Assembly (NCBI GenBank): GCA_025331445.1
Contig: JAIWNE010000119.1
Coordinates: forward strand, 39,792-103,791
DNA: 64,000 nt
Reading direction: 5' to 3'
DNA from: Blakeslea trispora
Taxonomy: Eukaryota; Mucoromycota; Mucoromycetes; Mucorales; Choanephoraceae
The notes under the pieces are model-generated. The model was not told where the DNA came from, searched no databases, and worked only from the letters and a program-made list of their open reading frames with translations. Shown in pieces: positions 1-10,233 of this stretch. How positions within the stretch are numbered: position 1 is the first letter of the stretch; each line of letters begins with the position of its first letter. Made by a program: the position numbers and the translations under genes.

Positions 1-137
1 TATCTGGGTTTGTTTTGGGTCCATTGACAGCCTTTGAACGTTTTGTTGGCGATGAAATGGTAGGTGGAGGAGGTAGTAAAGGAGAAAAACTGGTCGAAGG
101 GCCTCTTGATGATGCATTATCTAAGCTAGTAGACTAG
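1..137 (+). CDS. 3' end of an unidentified protein (partial)
   Basis: An open frame enters from the left edge (first full codon at base 3) and ends at TAG 135-137. It gives 44 C-terminal residues: a hydrophobic start (FVLGPLTAF), a glycine cluster (GGGG) and an acidic/leucine end (LDDALSKLVD). I do not recognise the family from this piece. The reading as coding rests on the uninterrupted frame and on the stop lying only 21 bp from the stop of the convergent gene at 159-521, the tight spacing seen elsewhere in this window. An exon boundary could lie just outside the window. Confidence 0.5.
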   Translation, partial: SGFVLGPLTAFERFVGDEMVGGGGSKGEKLVEGPLDDALSKLVD

Positions 138-158
138 AATTCATTCCTTTATTAAATG

Positions 159-521
159 TCATGTGCCACTTTTTGTTTTTACTCCTTGACCATCCTTCTT
201 TCTTTTTTTTTTTACCTTTGATCCTTTTAGACTTTGAAATTCGTTTGCCAAGTTTTCTAATTTGAATCGAACATCTGTAGGCAATTCATCTTCCTTTTGA
301 TAATCGTCCAATCCATAAAGTTCTACTTTGATAGCATCGATTTGCTTGATAAGCGCGTTTTTACTGATTGAGCTCATGCCTAGTGTTTCCAGTGCCTTTT
401 CTTTTTCGTTTAGTTGAGCTGTCAGTTCTAGCTTGACTTGTTGAATACTCTTTCCAGCAAAAGAAACAGGCCTCTTTTGTTTTAGGTCAGTCCCAGGAGG
501 ACTTTTTGATACTCTCGACAT
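159..521 (-). CDS. small coiled-coil protein with a basic C-terminus, function unknown
   Basis: A single-exon frame of 120 residues. The N-terminal 25 residues are polar and basic. Residues about 27-95 are rich in Leu, Glu and Lys with heptad-like spacing and are probably helical. The last 20 residues carry a Lys/Arg cluster (KKKRKKDG) that could act as a nuclear localisation signal. I do not recognise the family. Both neighbours are close: the convergent gene end at 137 and HIS7 (same strand) 283 bp upstream, which leaves room for a promoter. A GA-rich purine stretch at about 541-600 lies just 5' of the start. Coding status is supported by length, composition and compact placement. Confidence 0.55.
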   Translation of the reverse strand: MSRVSKSPPGTDLKQKRPVSFAGKSIQQVKLELTAQLNEKEKALETLGMSSISKNALIKQIDAIKVELYGLDDYQKEDELPTDVRFKLENLANEFQSLKGSKVKKKRKKDGQGVKTKSGT

Positions 522-804
522 TTCCTTCTGTTATCTGTCTAGAAAGAGAGAGAGAGAGAGAAAAAAAAGAAAAATAATAAAAAAAAGAAAAAAGTTTAAA
601 AAAAGGGGATTTTAATCTAAAATGGAGTGACTTTTAAGTTGTACAAGAACAACACATTTGATTAGTGACTCGAATTGGAAAATGCCCTGCTGGTAACTCC
701 TTCCACCTTTTTATTTCTAAACAATAATGGACTGCATGGTTCTTTTGCATTTTGTTTCTGACTTTCAAATAAGGATAAATTGACATTGAAGAATTACATT
801 TTAT

Positions 805-2527
805 TTACAAGGTTGTATTATCAATAGGTCTAACAGGAACACCGGCTTGCTTAACAAACTCCTTGACGGCTTGAAGAGGAACTTCTCTACGGTGGAAAAT
901 ACCAGCGGCTAAGGCAGCTTCAACATCTGTCTTTTCAAAGACATCAACAAAGTGCTCCACGCGGCCAGCACCACTCGAAGCAATAACCGGAATAGAAACA
1001 ACGTTACGCACAGCGCTAATTAATTCGTGTTCGAAGCCTGAGTTGGTGCCATCACGATCCATGCAGTTCAATAGAATTTCACCAGCGCCTAATTGTTCAC
1101 AAGCAGTCACCAATTGAATTACATCCAGATCACGACCTTCACGACCTCCCTTCACGGTACATTGGTACCAACAGTATTCTTCCCCATTAGGGCCAGGCTG
1201 TGAGTTCTTGACAGTATGATGAGTGGTATCTTTAGGGTCTTTGACATAGACACGGCGAGGGTCTACAGAGATAACAACGGCTTGAGAACCATAGGATTGG
1301 GCAATAGTCTCAATGGCAGTTGTGCCTGTCTTCTTTCCGCCGCTGGCAATAAAAGCTTCAGCACAGTAGACAGCATCACTACCGATAGAGACTTTATCAG
1401 CACCAGAACGGAAATATTCACCAGCAACCTCAAAGGCAGGATGAACAGTACCATCAGGGTCAGTGACATCACGAATACCACCACCAATGGTCAAAGGAGC
1501 AAAGACAGTTTCAGAAGTGCGCTTCAAGACTTCGAGCATAGGTGTATCACCTAATGGACAATTACGGAAACTTGTGATATTCAAAAATGTTACTTCATCG
1601 GCACCTTCTTCAAAATAGCGCTTGGCCAATTCGACAGGCTTTCCAAGGTTGCGAACATCGTTGCTGCCATCTGTCTCACGTACATCGTATTGGTCACCTT
1701 TGGTGACAACCAAATCGCCTTGATCATTGGCACGCACATCTAAACAGGCAATGATACGCTTTGTGGGTGCAGCGCTTTCTTTGATAGCAGGTGCCTTGTA
1801 GACCACTGTCTTTTCATCCACAATACCGGTGCCTGTCAAGAATGATTTGAGGATGTTCAAACCAGCAAATCCACTTTTTTCGGGGTGAAATTGTGTAGCA
1901 AACACGTTGCCCTTTTGAACTGAGGAGATGAACAATTCTTTGCCGTATTGAGTTGTACTTAATGCCCAATCCTTGTTGATTTCAGAGTAAGGAACAGCGT
2001 ATGAGTGAACAAAGTAGTATACTCTGTCCTCGTCAATGTTGTAATCAACAGCTTGTCCACTTTCGTTACTGGATTGAGATTTGACAAGTTGAGCGTGAGT
2101 CCAGCCCATGTGAGGTACAGACTTGTCAGTACTGTCAAACTTGACCGCCTTTCCTGGGATAATACCCAAACCAGGCTCGTCACTTTCGTCAGAACCTTCA
2201 AAGAGAACTTGCATACCAACACAAACAGCCATCAAGGGCTTGCCAGAGGCAACGTAAGCCTTTAAAGGTTCAGCAAAGCCCTTGGCGCGCAAGGCGCGCA
2301 TGGCAAATCCAAAATCGCCAACACCTGGAAAGATAAGTTTCTAACAGCAATAATGAGTTGGTTAAGCTTGTGGTGTCATCCTATGTTGTATTAGGTATAG
2401 TTACATCGGCAAGAGCAATTTCAGAAGGATCTTTAATAAATGTGATTTGATATCCCAAGTGATTGACGGCATTGATAATGCTGCGCACATTACCAGCGCC
2501 ATAATCAAGCATATAAAGCTTAGACAT
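805..2527 (-). CDS. HIS7: imidazole glycerol phosphate synthase, bifunctional HisH-HisF (HIS7)
   Basis: Makes imidazole glycerol phosphate and AICAR from PRFAR and glutamine, the fifth step of histidine synthesis, in the cytosol. Two exons: 2405-2527 and 805-2340, with a 64-nt intron; the joined product is 552 residues, the length I recall for yeast His7. The N-terminal half is a class I glutamine amidotransferase: PGVGDFG oxyanion strand, nucleophile Cys in VCVGMQ, and the His/Glu pair in QFHPEKSG. The C-terminal half is the cyclase (beta/alpha)8 barrel: RIIACLDVRA with the catalytic Asp, TIGGGIRDV and ADKVSIGSDA phosphate-binding loops, and VIASSGAG near the end. All key residues looked for are present. 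The start at 2527 (MSKLYMLDYGAGNVRS) matches the usual HisH N-terminus. The stop lies 283 bp from the next gene's start. Confidence 0.97.
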
Positions 2528-3080
2528 GTTTGTGTACAAGTATAAAAAAATTAAGGGGAAAGAGGTGATTATTTAAAAAAAAAAGCACTGCTTGTATTTT
2601 AAATCATTCATTCTCAAGTGGCTTGTATGACTCACTGTAGACATGCTCTTTTCTGATTTGTAGGGACCTAATTTGTAAGCAATCCCACCCTTATGCTCGG
2701 GTGGTCGAGCCCAATCAGACCATAGCAAATACAAACTCAGTACAGGAGACAACCATTTGAAAGCAGATCACATTACTCAAACCACATAAGAATTATAGTT
2801 ATCTCGTACCACTCACTAGGCCGTGAGCCTCCATAAATTATAGGATAAAAACAACATTTTTCCCATTAGTTGTATGCGTAGCAACTACAATTAGAGAAAA
2901 TCGCAGAAAACAAGCCTATAGCCGAGAAAGATCATATTATTATAAATCATTCAGTCTGTTGCATACAACTTTCTCTTTAAAAACAATAACAAAAAATAAG
3001 ATCAGATTAGTCACACTGAGATCAGTCTATTTATATATTGAATTTTCGGACCGTTGCGTTCAAACGATAAAAGCATTAGA

Positions 3081-3158
3081 TACAATGTATCCAGGTTACA
3101 GACAATGTATACAATGTGTCCGGATCACAAACAATAAACACAACGTATCCAAGTTACT
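3081..3158 (+). repeat. three imperfect short direct repeats
   Basis: Three related units occur in a row: ACAATGTATCCAGGTTACA, ACAATGTGTCCGGATCACA and ACAACGTATCCAAGTTACT, with irregular spacers. They look like a decayed minisatellite. No coding or structural role is visible. Confidence 0.5.
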
Positions 3159-3606
3159 CAGTTACTATACCAGTGTTTGGCATTAAATAAAACAACTTCT
3201 CTTTTAGTTTGATTGACTTTATTATTGTTACGAATTAGTGAGTATATCACACATTCACGGAAGGTATAAAAACTCCATACAACACTCGGATTGAATCGCT
3301 CGCTTAAAAATTAAAACATAAATTTTATCCACAAGTGTTCCGCTACGCTAGCGTTCTGAGTTATAGACTGATGTGAGTCTATTTAGCCAATGAGGTTCGA
3401 GGGAATGTTAGCGCGCGATAATAAAATCATCCCTAAATTCAAGTCGACGTACTCTTTTTCAACTTTCAAGTCACTACTGTCAACTCTCAAGCTAAACAAG
3501 CTCCTACCAACGCTTATGGGGACAAACACAATGTAGAGCAGTTTTGTTTTTGAAGAAGAACACATAGTTTCTAAACAGCCTATCAACCTTTGTAATTATT
3601 CTTGTC

Positions 3607-3810
3607 ATGAACGAAGAGTTAAGCAAGACCTTTTTTATAGGCGCCAAGTTCAGAAGTATGGAAGAGCTTAGAACCAAATTTCAAGAGATTAGCGGCCAAT
3701 TCAATTGCATGATCACTACTGATAAGAGCTCAGAGGCCACTTTAGAGACTTTGAACATGTCTGTAATATGATGAGAAGAATAGAAACTTCTAATGTTGTC
3801 TCAAAGGTAA
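3607..3810 (+). pseudogene. degraded ORF fragment, possibly FAR1/MULE-like transposase N-terminus
   Basis: From ATG 3607 the frame reads MNEELSKTFFIGAKFRSMEE and continues for 54 codons to a TGA. A one-base frame change near 3745 opens a second frame (RDFEHVCNMMRRIETSNVVS) running to about 3810. The phrase 'F..MEELR.KFQEISGQF' resembles the opening of FAR1/MULE-type DNA-binding regions, but this is a weak impression without the zinc-binding residues in view. The shift and the lack of a continuation argue for a relic. It could also be a mis-read spliced gene. Confidence 0.3.
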
Positions 3811-4742
3811 GTTTGATTTATGGATGAACTGTGAATGCTATGATTCTGAATGCAAAATATCAGTAAAACACACTAATAACAAAGCTCAAAGAAAAGGACA
3901 TTTTTACAAGGTGTTGGAGACTACATTGTTGCACTTATATCTCTTCTTGTTTTGTTTGGATTGTGTAAAATCGAAGTTTTCCATTGAATTGTTGCGACAA
4001 ATTATAAAAAAAGTTATTTGAGTGTTGAAATTTGTTGCAACAATCAATTATGACTTTAGAAACTACATACATGTTTAAATTTTTCTAAGCTTTTTTTTTT
4101 CTCTCTCATTCAAGACGTATAACAATTATAAACATCTTCTTTGAATCATAAACAATTGACTACAATTCATGACGAATCGACTTCAACTGCTCTCCTTTTT
4201 TTTCGATACTTGAATGGCAGTGTAGTATTGAAAATCGCATCAAGGAAAACAAAATAAAAAGGAAGTATTGGCTCATGACATGCAAACAAAAAACTTCAGG
4301 ACCTGAAATTTAAAAACTGTAATTTTTGGGGGGTCATACACCATTTTTAGTATGACTGTAAAAAACAGCATTCCCCCAGTGATACGTCCGTAGTAAAGTC
4401 CGATTTCAATTCGCATTTCGATGATGAAGAAAATCCTATAGCTCAATGATCTGCTCAACACGACTTGAGATTGTGCTTAAAAAATAGATATTACCAACAC
4501 CACAAAATATATGTCTTTTATAAATAATATGCTTGCGAGTATTCCTGATCATAGTGCAGGAACATACGTTTCTTCGACAAGCACCCATCATCCTCTATTT
4601 ATCGTCAATACAATAAACAGGCTGTGAGCAGTCACCAAATAAGAAAACGCCCCACTTCGAACTTTTGACCTTAAAGTTCTTGAAGTGGTCCTTTTTTTTT
4701 TCTTCTCTTCTTCTTTTTATATACATATATTTAAGCATAAGA

Positions 4743-5395
4743 ATGGCCAAAGGTAAACAAGAACAATGGAAAGAAAGAAACAATGTTAATCGAATAAAAC
4801 GCGTATTCGCTTTCTCCTTTCAGTTCCTCGTAACTTTCGTTTATTAGAAGAATTGGAAAAGGGTGAAAAGGGCCTTGGCGATGGTGCCTGTAGTTATGGT
4901 TTGGCAGATGACGATCTCTTGATGCATAACTGGCATGCTACTATTCTCGGTGCTCCTCATGTGAGTTATCATCTCTCTCTCATTTTCTCTCTTATTTGTT
5001 TATATTCTGATTTTATTTTTCCTAGTCCGTTCACGAGAACAGAATTTATAGTTTAAATATCTACTGTGGCGATAACTATCCCAACCAACCTCCTGAACTT
5101 CAATTCGTTTCGAGGATCAACTTGCCTAGTGTCAATGCTCAGAATGGCAAGGTGAGTTTTAAGAAATGCTTAAGAAATTGGTGGAAGATTAACATAGTAA
5201 TAGGTTGAGGCCAGTCGTTTGCCTTGTCTTGCTAGCTGGAAGAGCCATTATACACTTGAGACTGTCTTGACTGAATTGAGAAGGTAGAAACAAAAAGGGA
5301 AAGAAGGAAAATTATGGTTTCTTACTCAAGTAAATAGGGAAATGGGCACTGTTGGTCGCAAGTTACCCCAACCTGCTGAAGGTACCACTTTCTAG
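4743..5395 (+). CDS. MMS2: ubiquitin-conjugating enzyme variant (Mms2/UBE2V type)
   Basis: Partners with Ubc13 to build Lys63-linked ubiquitin chains, used in post-replication DNA repair (PCNA polyubiquitination). Five exons at about 4743-4752, 4824-4960, 5026-5151, 5204-5283 and 5338-5395 join in phase to 136 residues. The first exon is only ten coding bases (ATG GCC AAA G) and is completed by GTT CCT after a 71-nt intron, giving [20 protein letters not shown], the hallmark UEV start. Further matches are [30 protein letters not shown] and the C-terminal [12 protein letters not shown]. As expected for a UEV, the E2 active-site Cys is absent. It converges on the CCDC137-like gene 415 bp downstream. 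Confidence 0.96.
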
Positions 5396-5809
5396 ACTAT
5401 TTCCAGTTGGATTTTGGAAAATTCAGATTTAAAAAAAAAAAAAAGTGGAACAAAATAAAAATAAGAGCTATAATTTGTGATGGACAAACACTGCTGGCTT
5501 AGACTATTTGGGATATTGAAATCAATGTTGGACTATTCTAAAACAATGTCTTTTTATGAAGAAGAGCGTCAAAAACCAAATGAAGTGCATTTATAGACGA
5601 TTACCAAAGAGACGAGACAAGAGCGATGGTACTTTGTGATTTGTTGTACAGTTTTGTTCTTTAAAGTCAAGGTGTATTCTAGGCGAAGTGAAAGAGAAAG
5701 AAGACGATATTCTGTCTACTCTAGTTTTGCCAAACATAAAGATATCAAGGCAATTGTCATACTGAATTATAGCACGTATAGATAGAAATGTGTTTATTTA
5801 GTGTGTATG
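5396..5809. other. intergenic between convergent genes
   Basis: Nothing coding is recognisable. The interval must hold the 3' UTRs of the UEV gene (plus strand) and the CCDC137-like gene (minus strand). A poly-A run at 5431-5444 is the only distinct element. Confidence 0.5.
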
Positions 5810-6690
5810 TTAAGCGAATCTTGAATCTGTCATTCGCTTGGCCTTCTTGGCACGATAAGCTTCAATCACCATCTCTCTTTCGTTGTTGAGTTGAATTTTA
5901 GCAGCAGCACTCATGTTTTGAATCTTTCGCTTATGTGATGCCTTCAATGCCTTCATGTTCTCATCTTCTTCTGATTCGTAACCTGTATCTTTCTTAGGCG
6001 CTCCTACAGCTTGCTTGTTCTTTTCCTCCAACAACTAAATTTAAGATTTAGTCTATCTTCATATACATGCGTTTGGGCTTCATTGTTACCTGCTTGCCCT
6101 TGCCGCGTGCCTTGGGTATTTTGTTAAAGACAGGTGGTGCATCAGCCACTTCGCCAAACTTGACATTGTCTTTCAGATCATCGAAATCTCGACCGCCATA
6201 CATGTCCAATTCCTTTTGAAGTTTAGCTGTCTTTTTTTGCTTTCGAACTTCTTGATTACGCTTCTTTCGGTTACTGACAGGCTTTGATGCCTTTTGTGCT
6301 GACAATACATCATGCTGGTATTCATGTTCTACTCTCTGTACAAAATCTTTTAATCGTTCACCTGGCTGAAGTTCCAACTTTTTCTAAATCATACCAAAGT
6401 GAGTTAAATACATTAGCAGATAGATTGTAGGCTTACATTGTCTGCTGTCTTGTTTGACTTGGCTTCTCTCTTCTCTTGCTGTCTTTTCAGTGCCATTTCT
6501 TTAAACTTCAAAAGACGAGTGAATCCCTTGGGTGCTTCTTGACTAGTTACTCCACCATCACCTTTTGCTACAGGAAGATCCATTCTTTGCATAATTAGCT
6601 TTTTTTCCCAGGTTCAATATAAGCATCAGCTGTTACTTACTCGGCTCTTCTTGCTTTACGTACACTAGCTTTTGCTCTTTTATGAGGCAT
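5810..6690 (-). CDS. CCDC137-like nucleolar protein
   Basis: Four exons (6641-6690, 6437-6584, 6090-6383, 5810-6034) join in phase to 238 residues, very Lys/Arg/Glu-rich. The N-terminus MPHKRAKASVRKARRAE is strongly basic. The middle has QPGERLKDFVQRVEHEYQ followed by a basic KKR-rich helix. Near the end come VKFGEVADAPPVF and NNEREMVIEAYRAKKAKR. These three blocks line up in order with vertebrate CCDC137 as I recall it (E..Y..R...E, the VKFGEV..PPEL block, and ..ERE.AVQAYRALK). CCDC137 proteins are nucleolar and little characterised; a role in rRNA processing is only inference. The last intron (6035-6089) contains an in-frame stop, so splicing is needed for the full C-terminus. The start lies 197 bp from the MED27 stop on the same strand. 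Confidence 0.8.
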
Positions 6691-6886
6691 CTCTTGTTTT
6701 TAATAATATTATGTATAAAAGTAGATCTCGCAAGCTTTTTTTTTTCTTTTCGATAAAAAAATGTTGGCTGCAAACGGTCACACAGGAATTAAAAGAGGGC
6801 AAATATTTTGGGCGTCCTGACATTTGGGTGTCCCAAAGTTTGAAATGAGAACATCCAAAGTATCTGACACTGAACGGGAAAAAAGT

Positions 6887-8361
6887 TTATTTCTTTGTGT
6901 TTTTGTATTCAGTAAAACAACGCATATGGTAAGCTACATCAAGTGAAAGCTGTTGTTCTGTATCATTCATGGCAGGCATATGTTTTGCCCAAGTACGTAC
7001 CATGGGAGGCAAGTACTTATATTGAGGTGAATCAAACTGAAGCAGTTTATGACAGCGTTGACATGGCCTTGTGAATAAATCATGGTAGCTAGCAAACCAA
7101 TTCTAATAGACAATTCAATTAATTTAGAGTCGTTTTCAAATAAACAATAACATTGACTTACCAAGACATGGTAGAGTGAGTCTTTGGCGAAATAAGTCAG
7201 CATATCTTCAAAGGCACTAGTTGCCAATAACTTTAACTTCTGAAATACCAAATATTGTGAATCCTGCCAAAAATGTTTCTACCCATACTTTAAATTGAGT
7301 CATCTTTCTGGTTTATCGTATGGCTCTTTTTCTTTTCTCTCTTTCTCTCTTTACCTGTTCTTTGACGCTTTTGATATCATATTGGTGAATGATCAATGTA
7401 TCAGACTCTCTATCATATTCCAACTCTAGATCGGCTACCATTGATTTTCGAGAATACACTTTGATGCTACATGTAGAACCAGCTAAAGTGGGTCGCTCAG
7501 GCACAGTAAACAGGATAGAGAAATCAATGCCTTCCGGTTTTTGTTTGATCCATGCCTCAATGTGTTTTGTAAAGAAAGACCTGTGATTGAATCAGAAATA
7601 GAGGGAAACAAAGCCTATCCAAATGGTGGACTTACTCTGATAGAATCAGATTGGATGGACGATCCAAGATAATAGATGATAATTGACTATGAATTGTTTA
7701 GCCTCGGTTTGTTTTCTCTCTTTTGTTGCTATGCATTTACTTGTAGGCATGTTCAGCATTCGATTTCACTAAAGAACCTATTTCTTTAGCTTTTTTTGAA
7801 TCTTCTTCTTGATAGCGAATCTCTTCTTCTACAGCTTCTTTCTTAGCATCACTAACAAACACAAAAAAAAAGACAACAGTCAAAATCCCCCTCTACTTTC
7901 TCTTGTTATGTCCTCCTCGCTTTCTTTTCTTACTTTCTTATTAAATCCCAATTAAAATTGTTTTCATTCGCTTTCAATTGAGCATATTCTAAAGCACCTA
8001 TGAATGAGGACCCTATATCAATAAACAGTCCTGTCTGTCATAAAGCCTCAATAAACCTTTCAAGTTCTCGCTTTCGGCCATAAGTGTGCTAAGATTACGT
8101 CGAAGTGTTTTGAGTCTATCGGTTAGCGAATAAACAAAGTTGGGCCCCTTCTGCTCTGATTGAACTAGATCAGTAAACGTATGGAGAGACGATCGAATCT
8201 CAGACACCTTGAAATAAAAAAAAATCAATAACTCTCCATCAGGTTCATAAACGACAAAAAAAAAGGGAAGGACGAGTTGCCTACAGTAAGCAGAGCATGA
8301 TCGATTCGAGTGATATCCTCTTCTATTTTTTCTGTGGTTCTAGGTGGTATAGTGGAAGACA
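6887..8361 (-). CDS. MED27: Mediator complex subunit 27
   Basis: Tail-module subunit of Mediator, linking activators to RNA polymerase II in the nucleus. At least seven short exons are needed; the first is 8284-8361 (MSSTIPPRTTEKIEEDITRI), and later ones end with 7355-about 7585, 7162-7263 and 6887-7102. The joined product is roughly 320 residues, close to the usual MED27 length (human about 311). The N-terminal half is helical. The C-terminal third carries the diagnostic LNWFASYHDLFTRPCQRCHK, matching the family's W...Y..LF..PCQ.CGK.L block with its two paired Cys, then PPMVRTWA and an amphipathic last helix. Exon joins such as LILSE/SFFTKHIEAW and KSVKEQ/DSQYLVFQK are in phase. The second intron (about 44 nt) is short even for this genome, so that boundary is less certain. 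Confidence 0.88.
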
Positions 8362-8742
8362 TGATCAAAGTAGAGATCCGCGTAAAACAAGAAAAAGAAA
8401 AAGTAAACGCAGCTTTTCTTAAAAAAAAAAAAAAAAAGACAAACTCAGATACTGACAAAATAAAACTAAAGGGGGGAATATTTCTTTCTAGTAGGGCTAC
8501 ATACTATGGAATTGACTTTGGGTTTATTTGCTTGAATAAGTTACTCGCATTGAGGCGGTAATAAAAAAAAAGGAATCTTTCTCTGAAATGATACCATTAT
8601 TGGTAAGTCATCGAATTTCAGTGCCGTAGTGGTTATTCGGAAAATGACGTTTTAATTTATCTTGTTTTATTTAGTAGAATGGAGCATTTACATTTTATAA
8701 AATGGTGTATATACAGATAGATAGATAGAACGAGAGGGATAA
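8362..8742. other. intergenic
   Basis: No gene was recognised. Contains the MED27 5' flank (poly-A at 8421-8437) and the 3' flank of the small secreted-peptide ORF, with a (GATA)n-like run at about 8716-8730. Confidence 0.5.
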
Positions 8743-8916
8743 TCATGCTTCCTTTGGGTCACGAACATTAACAGCTCTTCCTCCTCGGTAACTAATGCGA
8801 ACTTCATGCACGAAGGGACTGGCTACTAATTCAGTATCGAAAACAGGCAAAGCATGGCTTACTGCTAACAAGAGGCTGGCAGCAAAAGCAAGATAGAAAG
8901 CAGTACTTTTCATCAT
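8743..8916 (-). CDS. putative small secreted peptide
   Basis: A frame of 57 residues from ATG 8916. The start is a textbook signal peptide: MMKSTAF, a hydrophobic core (YLAFAASLLLAV) and a likely signal peptidase site SHA/LP near residue 22. The mature part would be about 35 residues, without cysteine, ending FVHEVRISYRGGRAVNVRDP then KEA. There is one RGGR, no KR or RR processing site, and a possible beta-strand in the middle. The frame continues upstream to another ATG (8982) that would add a second hydrophobic stretch; I prefer the inner start because it gives the classical signal layout. I do not recognise the family. It could be a secreted signal, an antimicrobial-type peptide or a chance ORF; the quality of the signal sequence is the main argument for a real gene. 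Confidence 0.5.
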   Translation of the reverse strand: MMKSTAFYLAFAASLLLAVSHALPVFDTELVASPFVHEVRISYRGGRAVNVRDPKEA

Positions 8917-9257
8917 AGTGGAAGGGAAAAGATTCAAAGAGAAAACAATAAAAAGAGAGAAAAAAAAACGACAGAAAAGCAAGTGAGAAACCCTCAGATG
9001 TTTTAAACCTTACTTCATCAGGCTATTAGTAGACATTTTGTCGGGCTCTAAAAACACGGAAGAAACAGCCAATCAACGGTTTTCAGAATGCTAGGGAGCG
9101 CATACAAAATCCCTATTGTGTGTTATGAAAAAAAAAAACAGATGGCATACTTTCACATTCGAAAAGACGTGTCGTTTACTTTAAATACTTTCGAATAAGC
9201 AACACACGCACTGCTTTTTGCTTACTAAAGACGTTTGGGAAGGAATAACAACAGAAG

Positions 9258-10233
9258 ATGGTGCAGAGGTCAAGGGCTGGCTTTCTTCAACAAGCCGTAA
9301 CACAAGACCAAATGAGCATGCGAGTTTGGACGATGAATTGTCACTTTGCCGTTTATCGTGTAGCCAATCCCATCAAACAACACGGACCCCTTCGATACTA
9401 TTCTTGTAGCTCTCTTGAACGAACTATCAAACTATACAGCAACAAAGTATTCTCAATGTCTAAACCAAACAAAGACATCAGTAACATTCACACACAATTT
9501 AATTTTTTCAATCAAACCGATGTTACTGAAGCTTTCGACCAAATCAGCTCGGCTGAAGCAAACATTCGAATTGGTTACCATGACCATCCTACCCAACCGG
9601 ATAGATGGTCTCAACTATGGGAAAAATTTTTGAATGTATCTCTTAATCGTGAAGATTTTGTTGTTGATGTACCTGCCTCCATGTGTGTTGATGCTTTACA
9701 GAGATACTATGCTCGCTTAGGACTATCGAGTACTGTCAGCTATGGAGAGAAGATAATGCTGGCAGCTCGAATGTTGCACAACGGCTTTGTCTTTCAGTCA
9801 AGATGGTACCGACAATACCAAACACAAATTCGTTGAGCAAATCATCTTGTCTTGTTTGAAGCAAAGCATAACACCAGGCACTCGCTAACTTTTCAAATTG
9901 CTGACATTTATTGTCATTAGTAGACAACAAAAATTCTGGTATTTAGGTGAGGTTGTGTTCTTTTTTGAGCACAAATTCAATGGTAGTATACGTTTTCTCG
10001 CCCTGTTGTCCGTAATTCTTGACACTGATATGGATGATTACGGAATTATCAAAGCTAATTACGATGATGAAAGCAATAGCGGTCCTTATATGGTGTGTGA
10101 AGTGAGAGACATTCTCACTACTGTAGGTCTCGTAAGATATGACAACGATATTCATCACTACAAAGTAATATGGTTAGATGCCAAATACTATCAAAAACTA
10201 AACAATTGCTTGCGCGGCCATACCATTATGTAA
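9258..10233 (+). pseudogene. broken transposon-like ORF (DUF4218/tnp2-type C-terminal region, tentative)
   Basis: The frame from 9258 runs 192 codons to TGA 9834-9836. Reading on past the TGA in the same frame gives protein-like sequence (ANHLVLFEAKHNTRHSLTFQ, then IADIYCH) to TAG TAG at about 9919-9924. A frame change then opens QQKFWYLGEVVFFFEHKF, which continues through RFLALLSVI and DDYGIIKANYDDE to TAA at 10231-10233. Together this looks like one protein of about 320 residues broken by a stop and a shift. The part HGPLRYYSCSSLERTIKLYS resembles the region of CACTA/tnp2 transposon proteins where 'GP...Y....ERTI..(Y/F)K' occurs, and the end resembles ORFs often seen in mucoralean repeats. 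The assignment is from memory and tentative; an intron could also explain part of the break. Confidence 0.4.

Larger units (their letters stand above)
2528..4742. other. intergenic, AT-rich, with a short imperfect repeat and a degraded ORF
   Basis: No intact gene was found in these 2.2 kb. Bases 2691-2710 can form a small hairpin (CCACCC/GGGTGG). Bases 3081-3158 hold three imperfect copies of a sequence like ACAATGTATCCAGGTTACA. A broken coding fragment at 3607-3810 is listed separately. Short open frames at 2959-3186, 3383-3586 and 4273-4461 have no recognisable motif and AT-driven composition. The stretch upstream of 4743 is CT-rich with a TATATA at about 4717-4728, plausible promoter for the UEV gene. 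Confidence 0.5.

Noticed and set aside
1216..2265. Plus-strand frames inside HIS7 (112 and 86 codons)
   Set aside because: They are antisense shadows of a well-supported gene and have no motifs.
3081..3158. Short repeats considered as a CRISPR-like array
   Set aside because: Units are imperfect, spacers irregular, only three copies, and the genome is eukaryotic.
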